Assembly: GCA_016926495.1 (NCBI GenBank)
Contig: JAFGOL010000169.1
Span: 1 to 5,333 of the forward strand
From: Oligoflexia bacterium
GTDB lineage: Bacteria; Bdellovibrionota; JAFGOL01
DNA length: 5,333 nucleotides
Reading direction: 5' to 3'
Shown: piece after piece, positions 1 through 5,333 of the stretch
Layout of the letters: each line of letters opens with the position of its first letter
Numbering within the stretch: position 1 is the stretch's first letter
Translations under genes and position numbers: made by a program
Notes under the pieces: model-generated
What the model was told of the DNA's origin: nothing
Database searches by the model: none
The model's input: the letters and a program-made list of their open reading frames with translations, nothing else

Positions 1-398
1 AATTCTATGTTCTTGTTGTAATACCTGAATTTTTCCATGTAGGAACGAAAGTACTGGCCCTCTCCTACCTGGCTGGCAAACGCAAGGAACGTGATCTTGT
101 CTTCAAGCTTTCCAAGCACCTTTATACTCTGGTCGCTGAGCGAGTTGACTTTTCCGCTTGTAAAATCCTTTTTAAGCTGGTGGTTGGAGGCAATGTAATT
201 TACAAAAATTATCAGAAAAAACACAAGGACCGCGGTGACTATGGAATTAACTCCCTTTTGCGTTCCCTTTTTCCTGAACATGTCCCTGAAATTAAACCTG
301 AAACCATGCACCGGCTTCAGGAAATTTTTGATCTTGCCTGCCCTTACCTTTTTAACGGCGGCTATCAGATCAAGAAAGAATATTTTTATCCGTTTCAT
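1..398 (-). CDS. GldG-family ABC transporter auxiliary protein, N-terminal part (partial)
   Basis: This is the third gene of the leftward ABC operon, and its C-terminus lies beyond the left edge. I translated the frame by hand: 132 complete codons from ATG at 398 to the edge with no stop. Residues 1-50 are basic and amphipathic (KKVRAGKIK, FRKKGTQKG). A single hydrophobic helix follows at about 51-70 (VTAVLVFFLIIFVNYIA). The next stretch, KKDFTSGKVNSLSDQSIKVL then GKLEDKITFLAF, matches the family pattern in which a membrane anchor is followed by a 'D-T-...-SLS-..-K.L..L...I.' start of the periplasmic domain (GldG / ABC_transp_aux type). In the family this membrane-anchored subunit works with the ATPase and permease encoded just upstream. 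The start is supported by GGAGGG at 409-414, 10 nt away, and the gene begins 20 bp after the permease stop. The cytoplasmic N-terminal extension of about 50 residues seems long for GldG. Without the C-terminus the family call rests on the N-terminal pattern and on context. Confidence 0.82.
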   Translation of the reverse strand, partial: MKRIKIFFLDLIAAVKKVRAGKIKNFLKPVHGFRFNFRDMFRKKGTQKGVNSIVTAVLVFFLIIFVNYIASNHQLKKDFTSGKVNSLSDQSIKVLGKLEDKITFLAFASQVGEGQYFRSYMEKFRYYNKNIE

Positions 399-408
399 AG
401 CGTAAAAT

Positions 409-414
409 CCCTCC
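409..414 (-). promoter_or_regulatory. Ribosome binding site of the GldG-like gene
   Basis: GGAGGG on the minus strand lies 10 nt before the ATG at 398, inside the 20-bp gap after the permease stop. It fixes the start of a gene whose other end is outside the window. Confidence 0.75.
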
Positions 415-418
415 AGTG

Positions 419-1183
419 TTATTGCCAGTTTTTAGATTCAATACCTACATACGAAAGAAAAAGTCCGAAGACGCAGAATGTCAGGTAAAATACAACGTCC
501 TTGCTGTCGATAATGCCCATGATGAACGATTCAAAATGACGTATAACGGAAAAATACGAAATCACTGCCGCGGTCCCTGAACTGAAATTCATTGCCGACC
601 AGTCTATTATCCACAAAAACAGCAGCGATACAAAGGTAAGCACGGCGGCTATGATCTGGTTCTCGGTAAGAGAGGACCAGAACAATCCCACCGAAATGTA
701 ACAGGCGGATATCATGAGCAGGCCCAGGTACATCGTAAAAATCTGGCCCATATCGGGGTTGCCGCCTATGTACAGGGTAACCGGGAAAAGCAGGGTACCC
801 GCAAGCGTTGTAGCGACAAGCAGCAGTGCTGAAAGAAATTTTCCGGCCACAAGCTGGGCGGTAGTCACCGGCGAAGTGAGCAGAAGCTCGATCGTTTTAA
901 GTTTTTTCTCCTCCGCAATCAGCCTCATTGTGATAAGGGGTATAATAAACAGGAAGAGGAGATTAATCGTCCCGTAAAGGGGTTTAATTATCGCGTCGTT
1001 AAGGCTGACCTCCATGGGCTGTCCCATCTGCATGCTTATAAGGGACTGCCTGACAAAAAACACCAGCCTTTGATAAAACATGTAGCCAATGATCAGCAGA
1101 AACGAACTGATAACCATGTAGCCTATGGGGGATATAAAAAAAGTCTTGAAATCCTTTTTGGCTATTATCCAGATCTTTTTCAT
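419..1183 (-). CDS. ABC-2 type transporter permease (GldF-like)
   Basis: This 254-residue integral membrane protein is the membrane channel of an ABC transporter in the inner membrane. Hydrophobic segments lie at roughly residues 20-37, 71-89, 116-137, 149-168, 177-195 and 230-247, giving the six-helix ABC-2 layout. After the second segment comes the cytoplasmic stretch RLIAEEKKLKTIELLLTSPV (87-106), which is the characteristic ABC-2/GldF coupling motif (E-E-+-...-T-I-E-L-L-L-T-S-P). A soluble loop at about 45-68 (MQMGQPMEV) between helices 1 and 2 also fits GldF and related permeases. The length is typical for the family. The ATG shares an ATGA overlap with the stop of the ATPase gene and has GGAGGT 5 nt upstream, so translational coupling is likely. 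The order ATPase-permease-GldG is the usual one. The substrate cannot be read from the sequence; gliding is only one role of such transporters. Confidence 0.92.
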   Translation of the reverse strand: MKKIWIIAKKDFKTFFISPIGYMVISSFLLIIGYMFYQRLVFFVRQSLISMQMGQPMEVSLNDAIIKPLYGTINLLFLFIIPLITMRLIAEEKKLKTIELLLTSPVTTAQLVAGKFLSALLLVATTLAGTLLFPVTLYIGGNPDMGQIFTMYLGLLMISACYISVGLFWSSLTENQIIAAVLTFVSLLFLWIIDWSAMNFSSGTAAVISYFSVIRHFESFIMGIIDSKDVVFYLTFCVFGLFLSYVGIESKNWQ

Positions 1184-2121
1184 TGCGCACCTCCGTGGTC
1201 GTCCGCGGTAAGCTTAAGGAAAACATCTTCCAGCGATAATTTAAGGGACTTGAACTCCAGCACGTCATAGTCGGCGTTTACGGCCGCCCTGATAATTCCG
1301 GGCCTGGGGTCAAATTCCTTCCCGGCTTCAATGTACACGGTGTTATCCCTGCTTTGGGATTTTTGAGCCGCGGTCACCCCTTCAACTCCCCTTACCGCAT
1401 TAATAACGCCGTCATTGAAATTGCCGATCACAAGTTCATAACCGTCCGTGCCTTTTAAATGCCTGGAAAGGTTATCGTGATGGTCCAGGGCAACTATCCT
1501 GCCCTCGTTGATTATAGCGACCCGCCCGCAGGTCTGCGTGACTTCGCTCAGTATATGCGTGCAAAGAATGATCGTATGCTCGCCGGCAAGCGACTTTATC
1601 AGGTGGCGTATCTCTATGATCTGCTTGGGGTCAAGGCCCGAAGTCGGTTCGTCGAGTATTAAAACATCCGGATCATGCACAAGGGCCTGCGCCAGCCCGA
1701 CCCTCTGCCTGTATCCCTTTGAAAGGTTTCCTATCAGCCTGCCGCGCACTGAAGAAAGTCCGCAGATATCAATAGCCCTGTCCACGCTTTTTTTAAGCTT
1801 ATCGCGGCTGACCTCCCTGATCTGGCCGACATACTGTATATATTTTTCAACTTTCATCTCGGGATAAAGAGGCGGAAGTTCGGGCAGGTAGCCTATGCAT
1901 TTTTTAGCCTGAGAGGGGTTTTCGGCCACATCATAGCCGTAGACCCTTACCGTGCCTGATGTCGGCGGAATGTAACCGGTTATTATTCTCATTGTAGTGG
2001 TTTTACCGGCGCCGTTAGGTCCCAGAAAACCCATAATTTCGCCCCGTTCAACCGTAAAATTGATGTTGTCAACCGCCCTGATGCTGGCGTAATTCTTTGA
2101 AAGATTTTTGACTTCAATCAT
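1180..2121 (-). CDS. ABC transporter ATP-binding protein (GldA-like)
   Basis: This 313-residue ATPase should power the permease encoded immediately downstream. All nucleotide-binding motifs are present. Walker A is GPNGAGKT (34-41). The Q-loop position reads YLPELPPLY (79-86), with Glu81 in place of Gln, as is common in GldA/CcmA-type proteins. The ABC signature is LSKGYRQRVGLA (133-144), Walker B is VLILDEP (153-159), the D-loop is SGLD (161-164), and the switch histidine is in CTH (H189). After the ATPase core, from about residue 220, comes a C-terminal domain of about 95 residues (ELVIGNF... to LEDVFLKLT), typical of the DrrA/GldA subfamily that pairs with ABC-2 permeases. The frame extends upstream to 2280, but the start at 2121 is preferred: the protein then opens MIEVKNLSKNY as the family does, GGAGGG lies 9 nt upstream (2131-2136), and a longer form would overlap the divergent gene. 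The stop overlaps the permease start. Confidence 0.95.
   Translation of the reverse strand: MIEVKNLSKNYASIRAVDNINFTVERGEIMGFLGPNGAGKTTTMRIITGYIPPTSGTVRVYGYDVAENPSQAKKCIGYLPELPPLYPEMKVEKYIQYVGQIREVSRDKLKKSVDRAIDICGLSSVRGRLIGNLSKGYRQRVGLAQALVHDPDVLILDEPTSGLDPKQIIEIRHLIKSLAGEHTIILCTHILSEVTQTCGRVAIINEGRIVALDHHDNLSRHLKGTDGYELVIGNFNDGVINAVRGVEGVTAAQKSQSRDNTVYIEAGKEFDPRPGIIRAAVNADYDVLEFKSLKLSLEDVFLKLTADDHGGAQ
1189..1194 (-). promoter_or_regulatory. Ribosome binding site of the ABC-2 permease gene
   Basis: GGAGGT lies 5 nt before the ATG at 1183, inside the last codons of the ATPase gene. It supports the ATGA overlap as a true coupled start. Confidence 0.75.
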
Positions 2122-2130
2122 TTTTAATAA

Positions 2131-2136
2131 CCCTCC
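2131..2136 (-). promoter_or_regulatory. Ribosome binding site of the ABC ATPase gene
   Basis: GGAGGG on the minus strand lies 9 nt before the ATG at 2121. It decides against the 53-codon N-terminal extension that remains open up to 2280. Confidence 0.75.
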
Positions 2137-2150
2137 GGACTGGGATTCTG

Positions 2151-2176
2151 CCTTTTTTTTAGCACTAAAAAACAGG
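2151..2176. repeat. Inverted repeat in the divergent promoter region
   Basis: The arms are CCTTTTTTTTA (2151-2161) and TAAAAAACAGG (2166-2176), separated by the 4-base spacer GCAC. Ten of eleven positions pair, with one T/G difference between the arms. The dyad lies between the two divergent genes and covers the spacer and -10 of the putative leftward promoter, so it could be an operator. It is A/T-rich, and part of the symmetry could come from facing T and A runs. Confidence 0.5.
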
Positions 2177-2183
2177 TTGTCAA
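2156..2183 (-). promoter_or_regulatory. Putative sigma-70-type promoter for the ABC operon
   Basis: On the minus strand a perfect TTGACA (2183-2178) is followed, after 16 bp, by TAAAAA (2161-2156, 4 of 6 to TATAAT). Transcription would start near 2150, giving a leader of about 28 nt that contains the GGAGGG of the ATPase gene. The position is sensible, but the -10 is weak and no experimental consensus is known for this organism. Confidence 0.4.
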
Positions 2184-2205
2184 GGATACCTAATCTAAGT
2201 AGCAT
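2177..2205 (+). promoter_or_regulatory. Putative sigma-70-type promoter for the HDOD operon
   Basis: TTGTCA (2177-2182, 5 of 6 to TTGACA), a 17-bp spacer and TAGCAT (2200-2205, 4 of 6 to TATAAT). The predicted start site would fall at about 2211-2213, at or next to the ATG at 2213. Translation would then be leaderless from 2213, or begin at the ATG at 2228 after a leader of about 16 nt. The -35 overlaps the -35 of the opposite promoter by five bases. Confidence 0.35.
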
Positions 2206-2212
2206 TATTGTA

Positions 2213-3229
2213 ATGAATGAAATTAATATGCGCAAGCTATATACCAATGTGCTGGTGCCCCTGACACCATCAAAAAGCATTCAGAAAATAATTGAAATTA
2301 CCATGACAGGAAGCGCTGACGCTGAACACTACATTGACGCCCTGGAAAATAATAAAGAGATCACAAAGTACATACTGAACGCGGCAAACGCCATTTCAAA
2401 GACCAGTACCATCAAGGACCTGGCGCACGGCATGGCGCTTCTCGGCGTAAACAAGATCAGGGACACTGTGCTGGGCATAAGCCTTATTAAAATGTTCAAC
2501 CCTGCCAGCGATCTTCCTACAAAATTTTCGGACGCCATAGAACTCGTAGAGCACGCCGTAAAGGCCGAGGAACAGTCCATCACGCTAAGAAGCAATTACC
2601 CGGAGGTCGCTTATGCCGGCGGCTTTGTGTTTGATTTGATATACAACAAGATAAAAAACTATACGGTTAAAAACCTCGATAACAAGGAACTTTCAGAACC
2701 CTCGTATATAGTAAACGAGGTATGGGACTCCGGTCTGAAGACCGCCATGGTTTGCGAGAAACTGGGATCTCACTTCAAGATAATGCATAAAAAATACCTC
2801 TTTGTTACAGGCCTTGTGCATAATATAGGCAAAATCGTTTTGTACGCCTACGACCCCATACAGTACGACAACATCGTGACAAACATGAAGCAAAACAACA
2901 TATTGTATTCAAAAGCCGAGTACGAGGAAATATTATTTTCACATTCCAGCCTGGGCAGCCTTTTTCTGAAACTTCTTTCCTTTCTTGAAATAGTCGAAAA
3001 GGCCGTTGACTTTCACCACGACGTACATTTGCTAAAGCATGATGACGTGGAACTGTACGAGCTCGCTACAATACTTAACATCTCCACAAACATCGTGTCG
3101 TTTTTGGGCGACGGAGGCAAACCCGAGGAATTTCCCCTGGAAAAGATCGTGGACGAGATGAGTGTAATCAACTGCTCTGAAAAGATCATAAGGGAAACCC
3201 TGGATTTTGCGTCCAAGACCAAGATATGA
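2213..3229 (+). CDS. HDOD domain-containing protein (probable signalling/regulatory protein)
   Basis: A soluble protein of 338 residues with no signal peptide or membrane segment. HDOD domains are HD-superfamily relatives found in bacterial signalling proteins and usually lack a full catalytic metal site. The N-terminal part (IIEITMTGSADAEHYIDALE, then LLGVNKIRDTVLGISLIKMF at about 76-95) has the helical pattern of the HDOD start. The core follows with VWDSGLKTAMVCEKLG (170-185) and GLVHNIGKIVLYAY (200-213), where the usual HD pair is H203-N204. It ends with FSHSSLGSLFLKL (242-254) and DFHHDVH (266-272, H268-H269). The Asp-to-Asn change argues against phosphohydrolase activity and for a protein-interaction role. 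The start is uncertain: neither ATG 2213 nor in-frame ATG 2228 has a good Shine-Dalgarno sequence. The open frame upstream to 2108 would overlap the ATPase gene and its ribosome binding site. It is the first gene of the rightward group. Confidence 0.85.
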   Translation: MNEINMRKLYTNVLVPLTPSKSIQKIIEITMTGSADAEHYIDALENNKEITKYILNAANAISKTSTIKDLAHGMALLGVNKIRDTVLGISLIKMFNPASDLPTKFSDAIELVEHAVKAEEQSITLRSNYPEVAYAGGFVFDLIYNKIKNYTVKNLDNKELSEPSYIVNEVWDSGLKTAMVCEKLGSHFKIMHKKYLFVTGLVHNIGKIVLYAYDPIQYDNIVTNMKQNNILYSKAEYEEILFSHSSLGSLFLKLLSFLEIVEKAVDFHHDVHLLKHDDVELYELATILNISTNIVSFLGDGGKPEEFPLEKIVDEMSVINCSEKIIRETLDFASKTKI

Positions 3230-3244
3230 TTGTGTTTATATCAC

Positions 3245-3250
3245 GGAGGA
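3245..3250 (+). promoter_or_regulatory. Ribosome binding site of the TIGR00725/LOG-like gene
   Basis: GGAGGA lies 6 nt before ATG 3257, in the 27-bp gap after the HDOD stop. It favours this ATG over the TTG at 3230, which would place the site inside the coding sequence. Confidence 0.75.
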
Positions 3251-3256
3251 CTGCCA

Positions 3257-3775
3257 ATGATTGCAAAAACCGTAGGCATTATAGGATCATCGGATGAAGA
3301 TCCGGAACTCAACGACATAGCCGAAGAAATGGGAAGGCTGATAGCCCTTGCCGGGTATTCCGTTGTAAACGGGGGCAGGGAGGGGGTAATGGAGGCTGCG
3401 TCAAGGGGCGCGGCTGGCGTTAATCCCAGACCGGAATCCAGCAGGATAATAGGCATATTGCCGGGACTTAAAAAATCCGAGGGAAACCAATACCTCGACT
3501 ACGCCATATCTACCGGTATAGGATGGGCAAGGAACCAGTGCGTTATTTTATCCAGCGATATCGTGGTTGCAGTCGGCGGCGGGGCAGGGACCCTGTCCGA
3601 AATAGCGTATGCGTGGGCCTACAATAAGCCTGTCCTGGCTTTTGAAGGAGTGCAGGGCTGGAGCGCGGAGCTTGCGGGTAAAAAAATAGATACAAAAAGA
3701 ACGGACAAGATCATCAGCGTTTCAACGCCTAAAGAAGCCATAGAAATAATCAATGAAATATTTGAGAACATGTAA
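3257..3775 (+). CDS. TIGR00725 family protein (LOG / MoCo-carrier-like Rossmann fold)
   Basis: A cytosolic protein of 172 residues, the usual length for this family of LOG-like ('lysine decarboxylase-like') Rossmann proteins. The N-terminus is TVGIIGSS (5-12), the first beta strand and glycine turn. It continues with GYSVVNGGREGVMEAASRGA (33-52), ARNQ (91-94) and VAVGGGAGTLSEIAYAW (104-120). The last is the family variant of the LOG motif PGGxGTxxE, with Val in place of the Pro, followed by KPVLAFEG. True LOG proteins release cytokinin base from its nucleoside monophosphate, and other relatives bind molybdenum cofactor. Members with this shorter motif have no established reaction, so only nucleotide-type ligand binding through the GG-GT-E loop is inferred. 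The start is set by GGAGGA 6 nt upstream. It follows the HDOD gene by 27 bp and overlaps the glycosyltransferase gene by 23 bp, suggesting one transcript. Confidence 0.88.
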   Translation: MIAKTVGIIGSSDEDPELNDIAEEMGRLIALAGYSVVNGGREGVMEAASRGAAGVNPRPESSRIIGILPGLKKSEGNQYLDYAISTGIGWARNQCVILSSDIVVAVGGGAGTLSEIAYAWAYNKPVLAFEGVQGWSAELAGKKIDTKRTDKIISVSTPKEAIEIINEIFENM

Positions 3776-5081
3776 AAAAAGCATATGGCTGCTGCCTGCC
3801 GCTTTTGCCCTGCGGCTGCTGTACGGTGTGTTCTTTGAATTCCGGTTCGAGGACGAACTTCAGATTTATCTGCTGGGGCTTAAGTTTTTTACAACCGGCT
3901 CATGGCCTTTTTTCGGGCCTGACATTGTATATACGCATACACAGATAAACGGTGCCCTGCAGGCCCTGCTTGCCGGGCTGCCGTTTTACCTGTTTAAAGA
4001 CGCCGTTATGCCGTATGTTTTGCTGAACGTGCTTTCATTTGCCGCGCTGTTTTTTTTATCGTGGTACTGCGTCAGGCTAACCGCCGTTCCCCGGTGGATA
4101 GTGTGGGGATGGCTGCTTTTTTGTCCGTGGACAATGAATTTTTCGACCCATGTTATAAATCCTTCTTACGTGCTGTTCGGAGCCGTGCTGTTTTTTATAG
4201 CGTTTCTGGAGTCTGCAAGCGACTTGCGGGTTAATATCTTTTCCGAGCGTGTTGCTTTTGCCGTAATGGGATTCGGATTTTTCTGGATATTTCAACTCCA
4301 TCTTTCGTGGGTGCTGCTTGTCCCGGTGCTGGTATACGCTTTTGTAAAAACAGGGCGTCCGTACAAAAGGTTTTTTAGGAATTTTTTGTTTTTTATCCTG
4401 GGCTCGGCCCCGATGCTTGCCCTGGTTGTCCCGACGTTCATCCGGTACGGCATTTGGGGCACGGGCGGCAGCGAGCGAAATATCGTGTTTAATGTATCGG
4501 GTCTTAAAAGTTTTTTTGACGTTCTTTTCAGGACCCTGTCCTTTGCGGGTTTTGAAGTACCCAGATTTATAGGCCACAATACCGAAGCACGTCTTCAGTT
4601 TGTTTACAGGCATGTATGGGCGGTGCCGTTTATTCTTTACGGTTTTCTGCTGGGACTTGTTCAGCCCCTGTCTTTGATCTACGAATTTTTTAAGGCCGGA
4701 AAGATTAAGGGCTGGAACTTTATAAGATACTTTTTGTTTTTCATGATCCTGGTTACGTACCTGAGCTTTTTCTTTTCGGTCAAGGGTCCGTCGTCGCATG
4801 CTTTTTACCTGCTGTTTCCCGTTGTTTCAATATACGCGTTTTACGCGTGGTCCGGCTATCTTAATAAAAAAGCCGGCAGGGTCATAGCCATGCTTGCCAT
4901 CATTTCCTCGCTTGTTTTTCATCTTTGTATTGCCGTTGAAAAATACGGAACATCGTCAATGTTTGCGTTAACCTCAAAAGGCAGGGGCAGGGATCTTGTT
5001 AATAAAGCATTGGTGGTTAAAGATTATCATGTATTGGGCGCACGGCGCTGCGAAACCGGACATTACAAAATATGTTATTAA
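3753..5081 (+). CDS. GT-C fold (GT39/PMT/ArnT-like) membrane glycosyltransferase
   Basis: A 442-residue polytopic inner-membrane protein, probably transferring a sugar from a polyprenyl-phosphate donor on the periplasmic face. After a short basic N-terminus (KYLRTCKK) there is a first membrane helix at about 11-28. RFEDELQIYLLGLKFFTTGS (31-50) follows, the first periplasmic loop with the acidic pair E33/D34-E35 where GT39 and ArnT-type enzymes carry their catalytic acid. About nine more hydrophobic segments follow (near 66-82, 86-106, 114-127, 137-152, 166-182, 184-198, 209-229, 288-309, 324-341, 350-367, 374-393; boundaries approximate). The C-terminus is a short soluble tail rather than a large domain. 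Acceptor and sugar are unknown. The ATG at 3753 lies inside the previous gene (23-bp overlap) with no strong ribosome binding site, so translation may depend on the upstream ribosome. No later in-frame ATG precedes the first helix. The family is assigned from topology and the DE loop, not full-length similarity. Confidence 0.78.
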   Translation: MKYLRTCKKSIWLLPAAFALRLLYGVFFEFRFEDELQIYLLGLKFFTTGSWPFFGPDIVYTHTQINGALQALLAGLPFYLFKDAVMPYVLLNVLSFAALFFLSWYCVRLTAVPRWIVWGWLLFCPWTMNFSTHVINPSYVLFGAVLFFIAFLESASDLRVNIFSERVAFAVMGFGFFWIFQLHLSWVLLVPVLVYAFVKTGRPYKRFFRNFLFFILGSAPMLALVVPTFIRYGIWGTGGSERNIVFNVSGLKSFFDVLFRTLSFAGFEVPRFIGHNTEARLQFVYRHVWAVPFILYGFLLGLVQPLSLIYEFFKAGKIKGWNFIRYFLFFMILVTYLSFFFSVKGPSSHAFYLLFPVVSIYAFYAWSGYLNKKAGRVIAMLAIISSLVFHLCIAVEKYGTSSMFALTSKGRGRDLVNKALVVKDYHVLGARRCETGHYKICY

Positions 5082-5103
5082 TCCGGCCCCGGCTCAGGTA
5101 AAA

Positions 5104-5333
5104 CTAATCCTCAAGGAAAACGAGCTTAACAGTATTATCCTTCTGTTCCTTTCCTATTATAATGGCAACGCTTACCTGGCATAATTCATTAAAAGTCGCG
5201 ATTGCCGTAATACCGGAACTTATCCTGAACATGGGTGTGTCGCCAAATAGACATTTTCCGCAATAGGATATAAAAATCCTGCTTCGTATATTTAATATTC
5301 TTATCAGTTGTCCTGAATTCGCACCCGCATCGG
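5104..5333 (-). CDS. Possible C-terminal end of an unrecognised convergent gene (partial)
   Basis: A minus-strand frame is open from the right edge to TAG at 5106-5104, giving 75 residues with no start required. The end reads ITAIATFNELCQVSVAIIIG, then KEQKDNTVKLVFLED. A CGKC pair lies about 54 residues before the end. Codons (ATA for Ile, AAG, GAG) resemble those of the neighbouring genes. The convergent stop 22 bp from the glycosyltransferase stop is a natural layout. I do not recognise a family. The edge-proximal part may be in a different frame: the adjacent frame reads RCGCEF near the edge, and a one-base shift in the A5 run at 5272-5276 would join it to this frame. A chance open frame of this length is possible, and a competing plus-strand frame exists over 4996-5184. 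Confidence 0.35.
   Translation of the reverse strand, partial: DAGANSGQLIRILNIRSRIFISYCGKCLFGDTPMFRISSGITAIATFNELCQVSVAIIIGKEQKDNTVKLVFLED

Noticed and set aside
714..977. Plus-strand open frames at 714-977, 1459-1662 and 1508-1867
   Set aside because: They are antisense to the permease and ATPase genes, which have complete family motifs. None has a start signal or recognisable product.
2108..2212. N-terminal extension of the HDOD protein back to TTG 2108
   Set aside because: It would overlap the start and ribosome binding site of the ATPase gene, and its residues do not resemble an HDOD N-terminus.
2122..2280. N-terminal extension of the ABC ATPase by 53 codons
   Set aside because: It would lie over the divergent promoter region and the HDOD start, has no family resemblance, and a GGAGGG site supports the start at 2121.
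4077..4799. A 240-codon open frame on the minus strand inside the glycosyltransferase gene
   Set aside because: Its product is very rich in Lys, Arg, Gln and Pro with no recognisable domain, as expected from reading antisense to a hydrophobic, Phe/Leu-rich membrane protein. The plus-strand protein has coherent topology and motifs.
5082..5103. Possible bidirectional terminator between convergent stops (CCGGCCCCGG)
   Set aside because: The symmetric CCGG arms leave only a 2-base loop and there is no T run on either side, so it is not a credible intrinsic terminator.
4996..5184. A 62-codon plus-strand frame overlapping the glycosyltransferase C-terminus and running past its stop
   Set aside because: It has no ribosome binding site and no recognisable family, and half of it overlaps the glycosyltransferase in another frame. 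It could be read as a frameshifted tail of that gene, but the existing C-terminus is plausible and the opposite strand offers a longer open frame.
5265..5280. Small inverted repeat AGGAT-ATAAAA-ATCCT
   Set aside because: Five-base arms around an A/T loop are expected by chance in a window of this size, and it lies within a possible coding frame.
1..5320. Window begins with AATTC and contains GAATTC at 3837 and 5315
   Set aside because: This could hint at a restriction-fragment end, but GAATTC is common by chance and the window does not end at such a site.

Overview
The window looks like ordinary chromosomal DNA from a bacterium of moderate G+C content. The genes share one codon style (frequent ATA for Ile and AGG for Arg) and have clear GGAGG-type ribosome binding sites. 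I see no phage, transposon, CRISPR, tRNA or rRNA signal. The phylum cannot be fixed from sequence alone. A GldA/GldF/GldG-type ABC cluster next to an HDOD regulator would fit Bacteroidota-like or one of several poorly cultured Gram-negative lineages, but that is a guess.

Left half, minus strand (2121 down to 1): a three-gene operon read right to left. It holds an ABC ATPase (1180-2121), an ABC-2 type permease (419-1183, ATGA overlap with the ATPase) and the N-terminal part of a GldG-family auxiliary protein (1-398, running off the left edge). Together they should form an inner-membrane ABC transporter of the GldAFG type. The substrate is unknown.

Centre (about 2122-2212): a divergent intergenic region. 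It contains a near-perfect dyad and putative back-to-back promoters whose -35 hexamers overlap, one driving the ABC operon and one driving the rightward genes.

Right half, plus strand: an HDOD-domain regulator (2213-3229), a TIGR00725/LOG-like Rossmann protein (3257-3775) and a multi-spanning GT-C/GT39-like membrane glycosyltransferase (3753-5081). The three are tightly packed, and the last two overlap by 23 bp, so they are probably co-transcribed. No pathway linking them is known to me.

Right edge (5082-5333): no strongly supported gene. A minus-strand frame stays open from the edge to a stop at 5104 and may be the C-terminus of a convergent gene. A neighbouring frame carries Cys residues that would complete a zinc-ribbon-like pattern if there were a one-base frameshift in an A5 run.

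Overall the content is mostly recognisable families. The points of interest are the shared divergent promoter region, the uncommon HDOD / LOG-like / glycosyltransferase grouping, the degenerate HD motif, and the ambiguous reading frames at the right edge.
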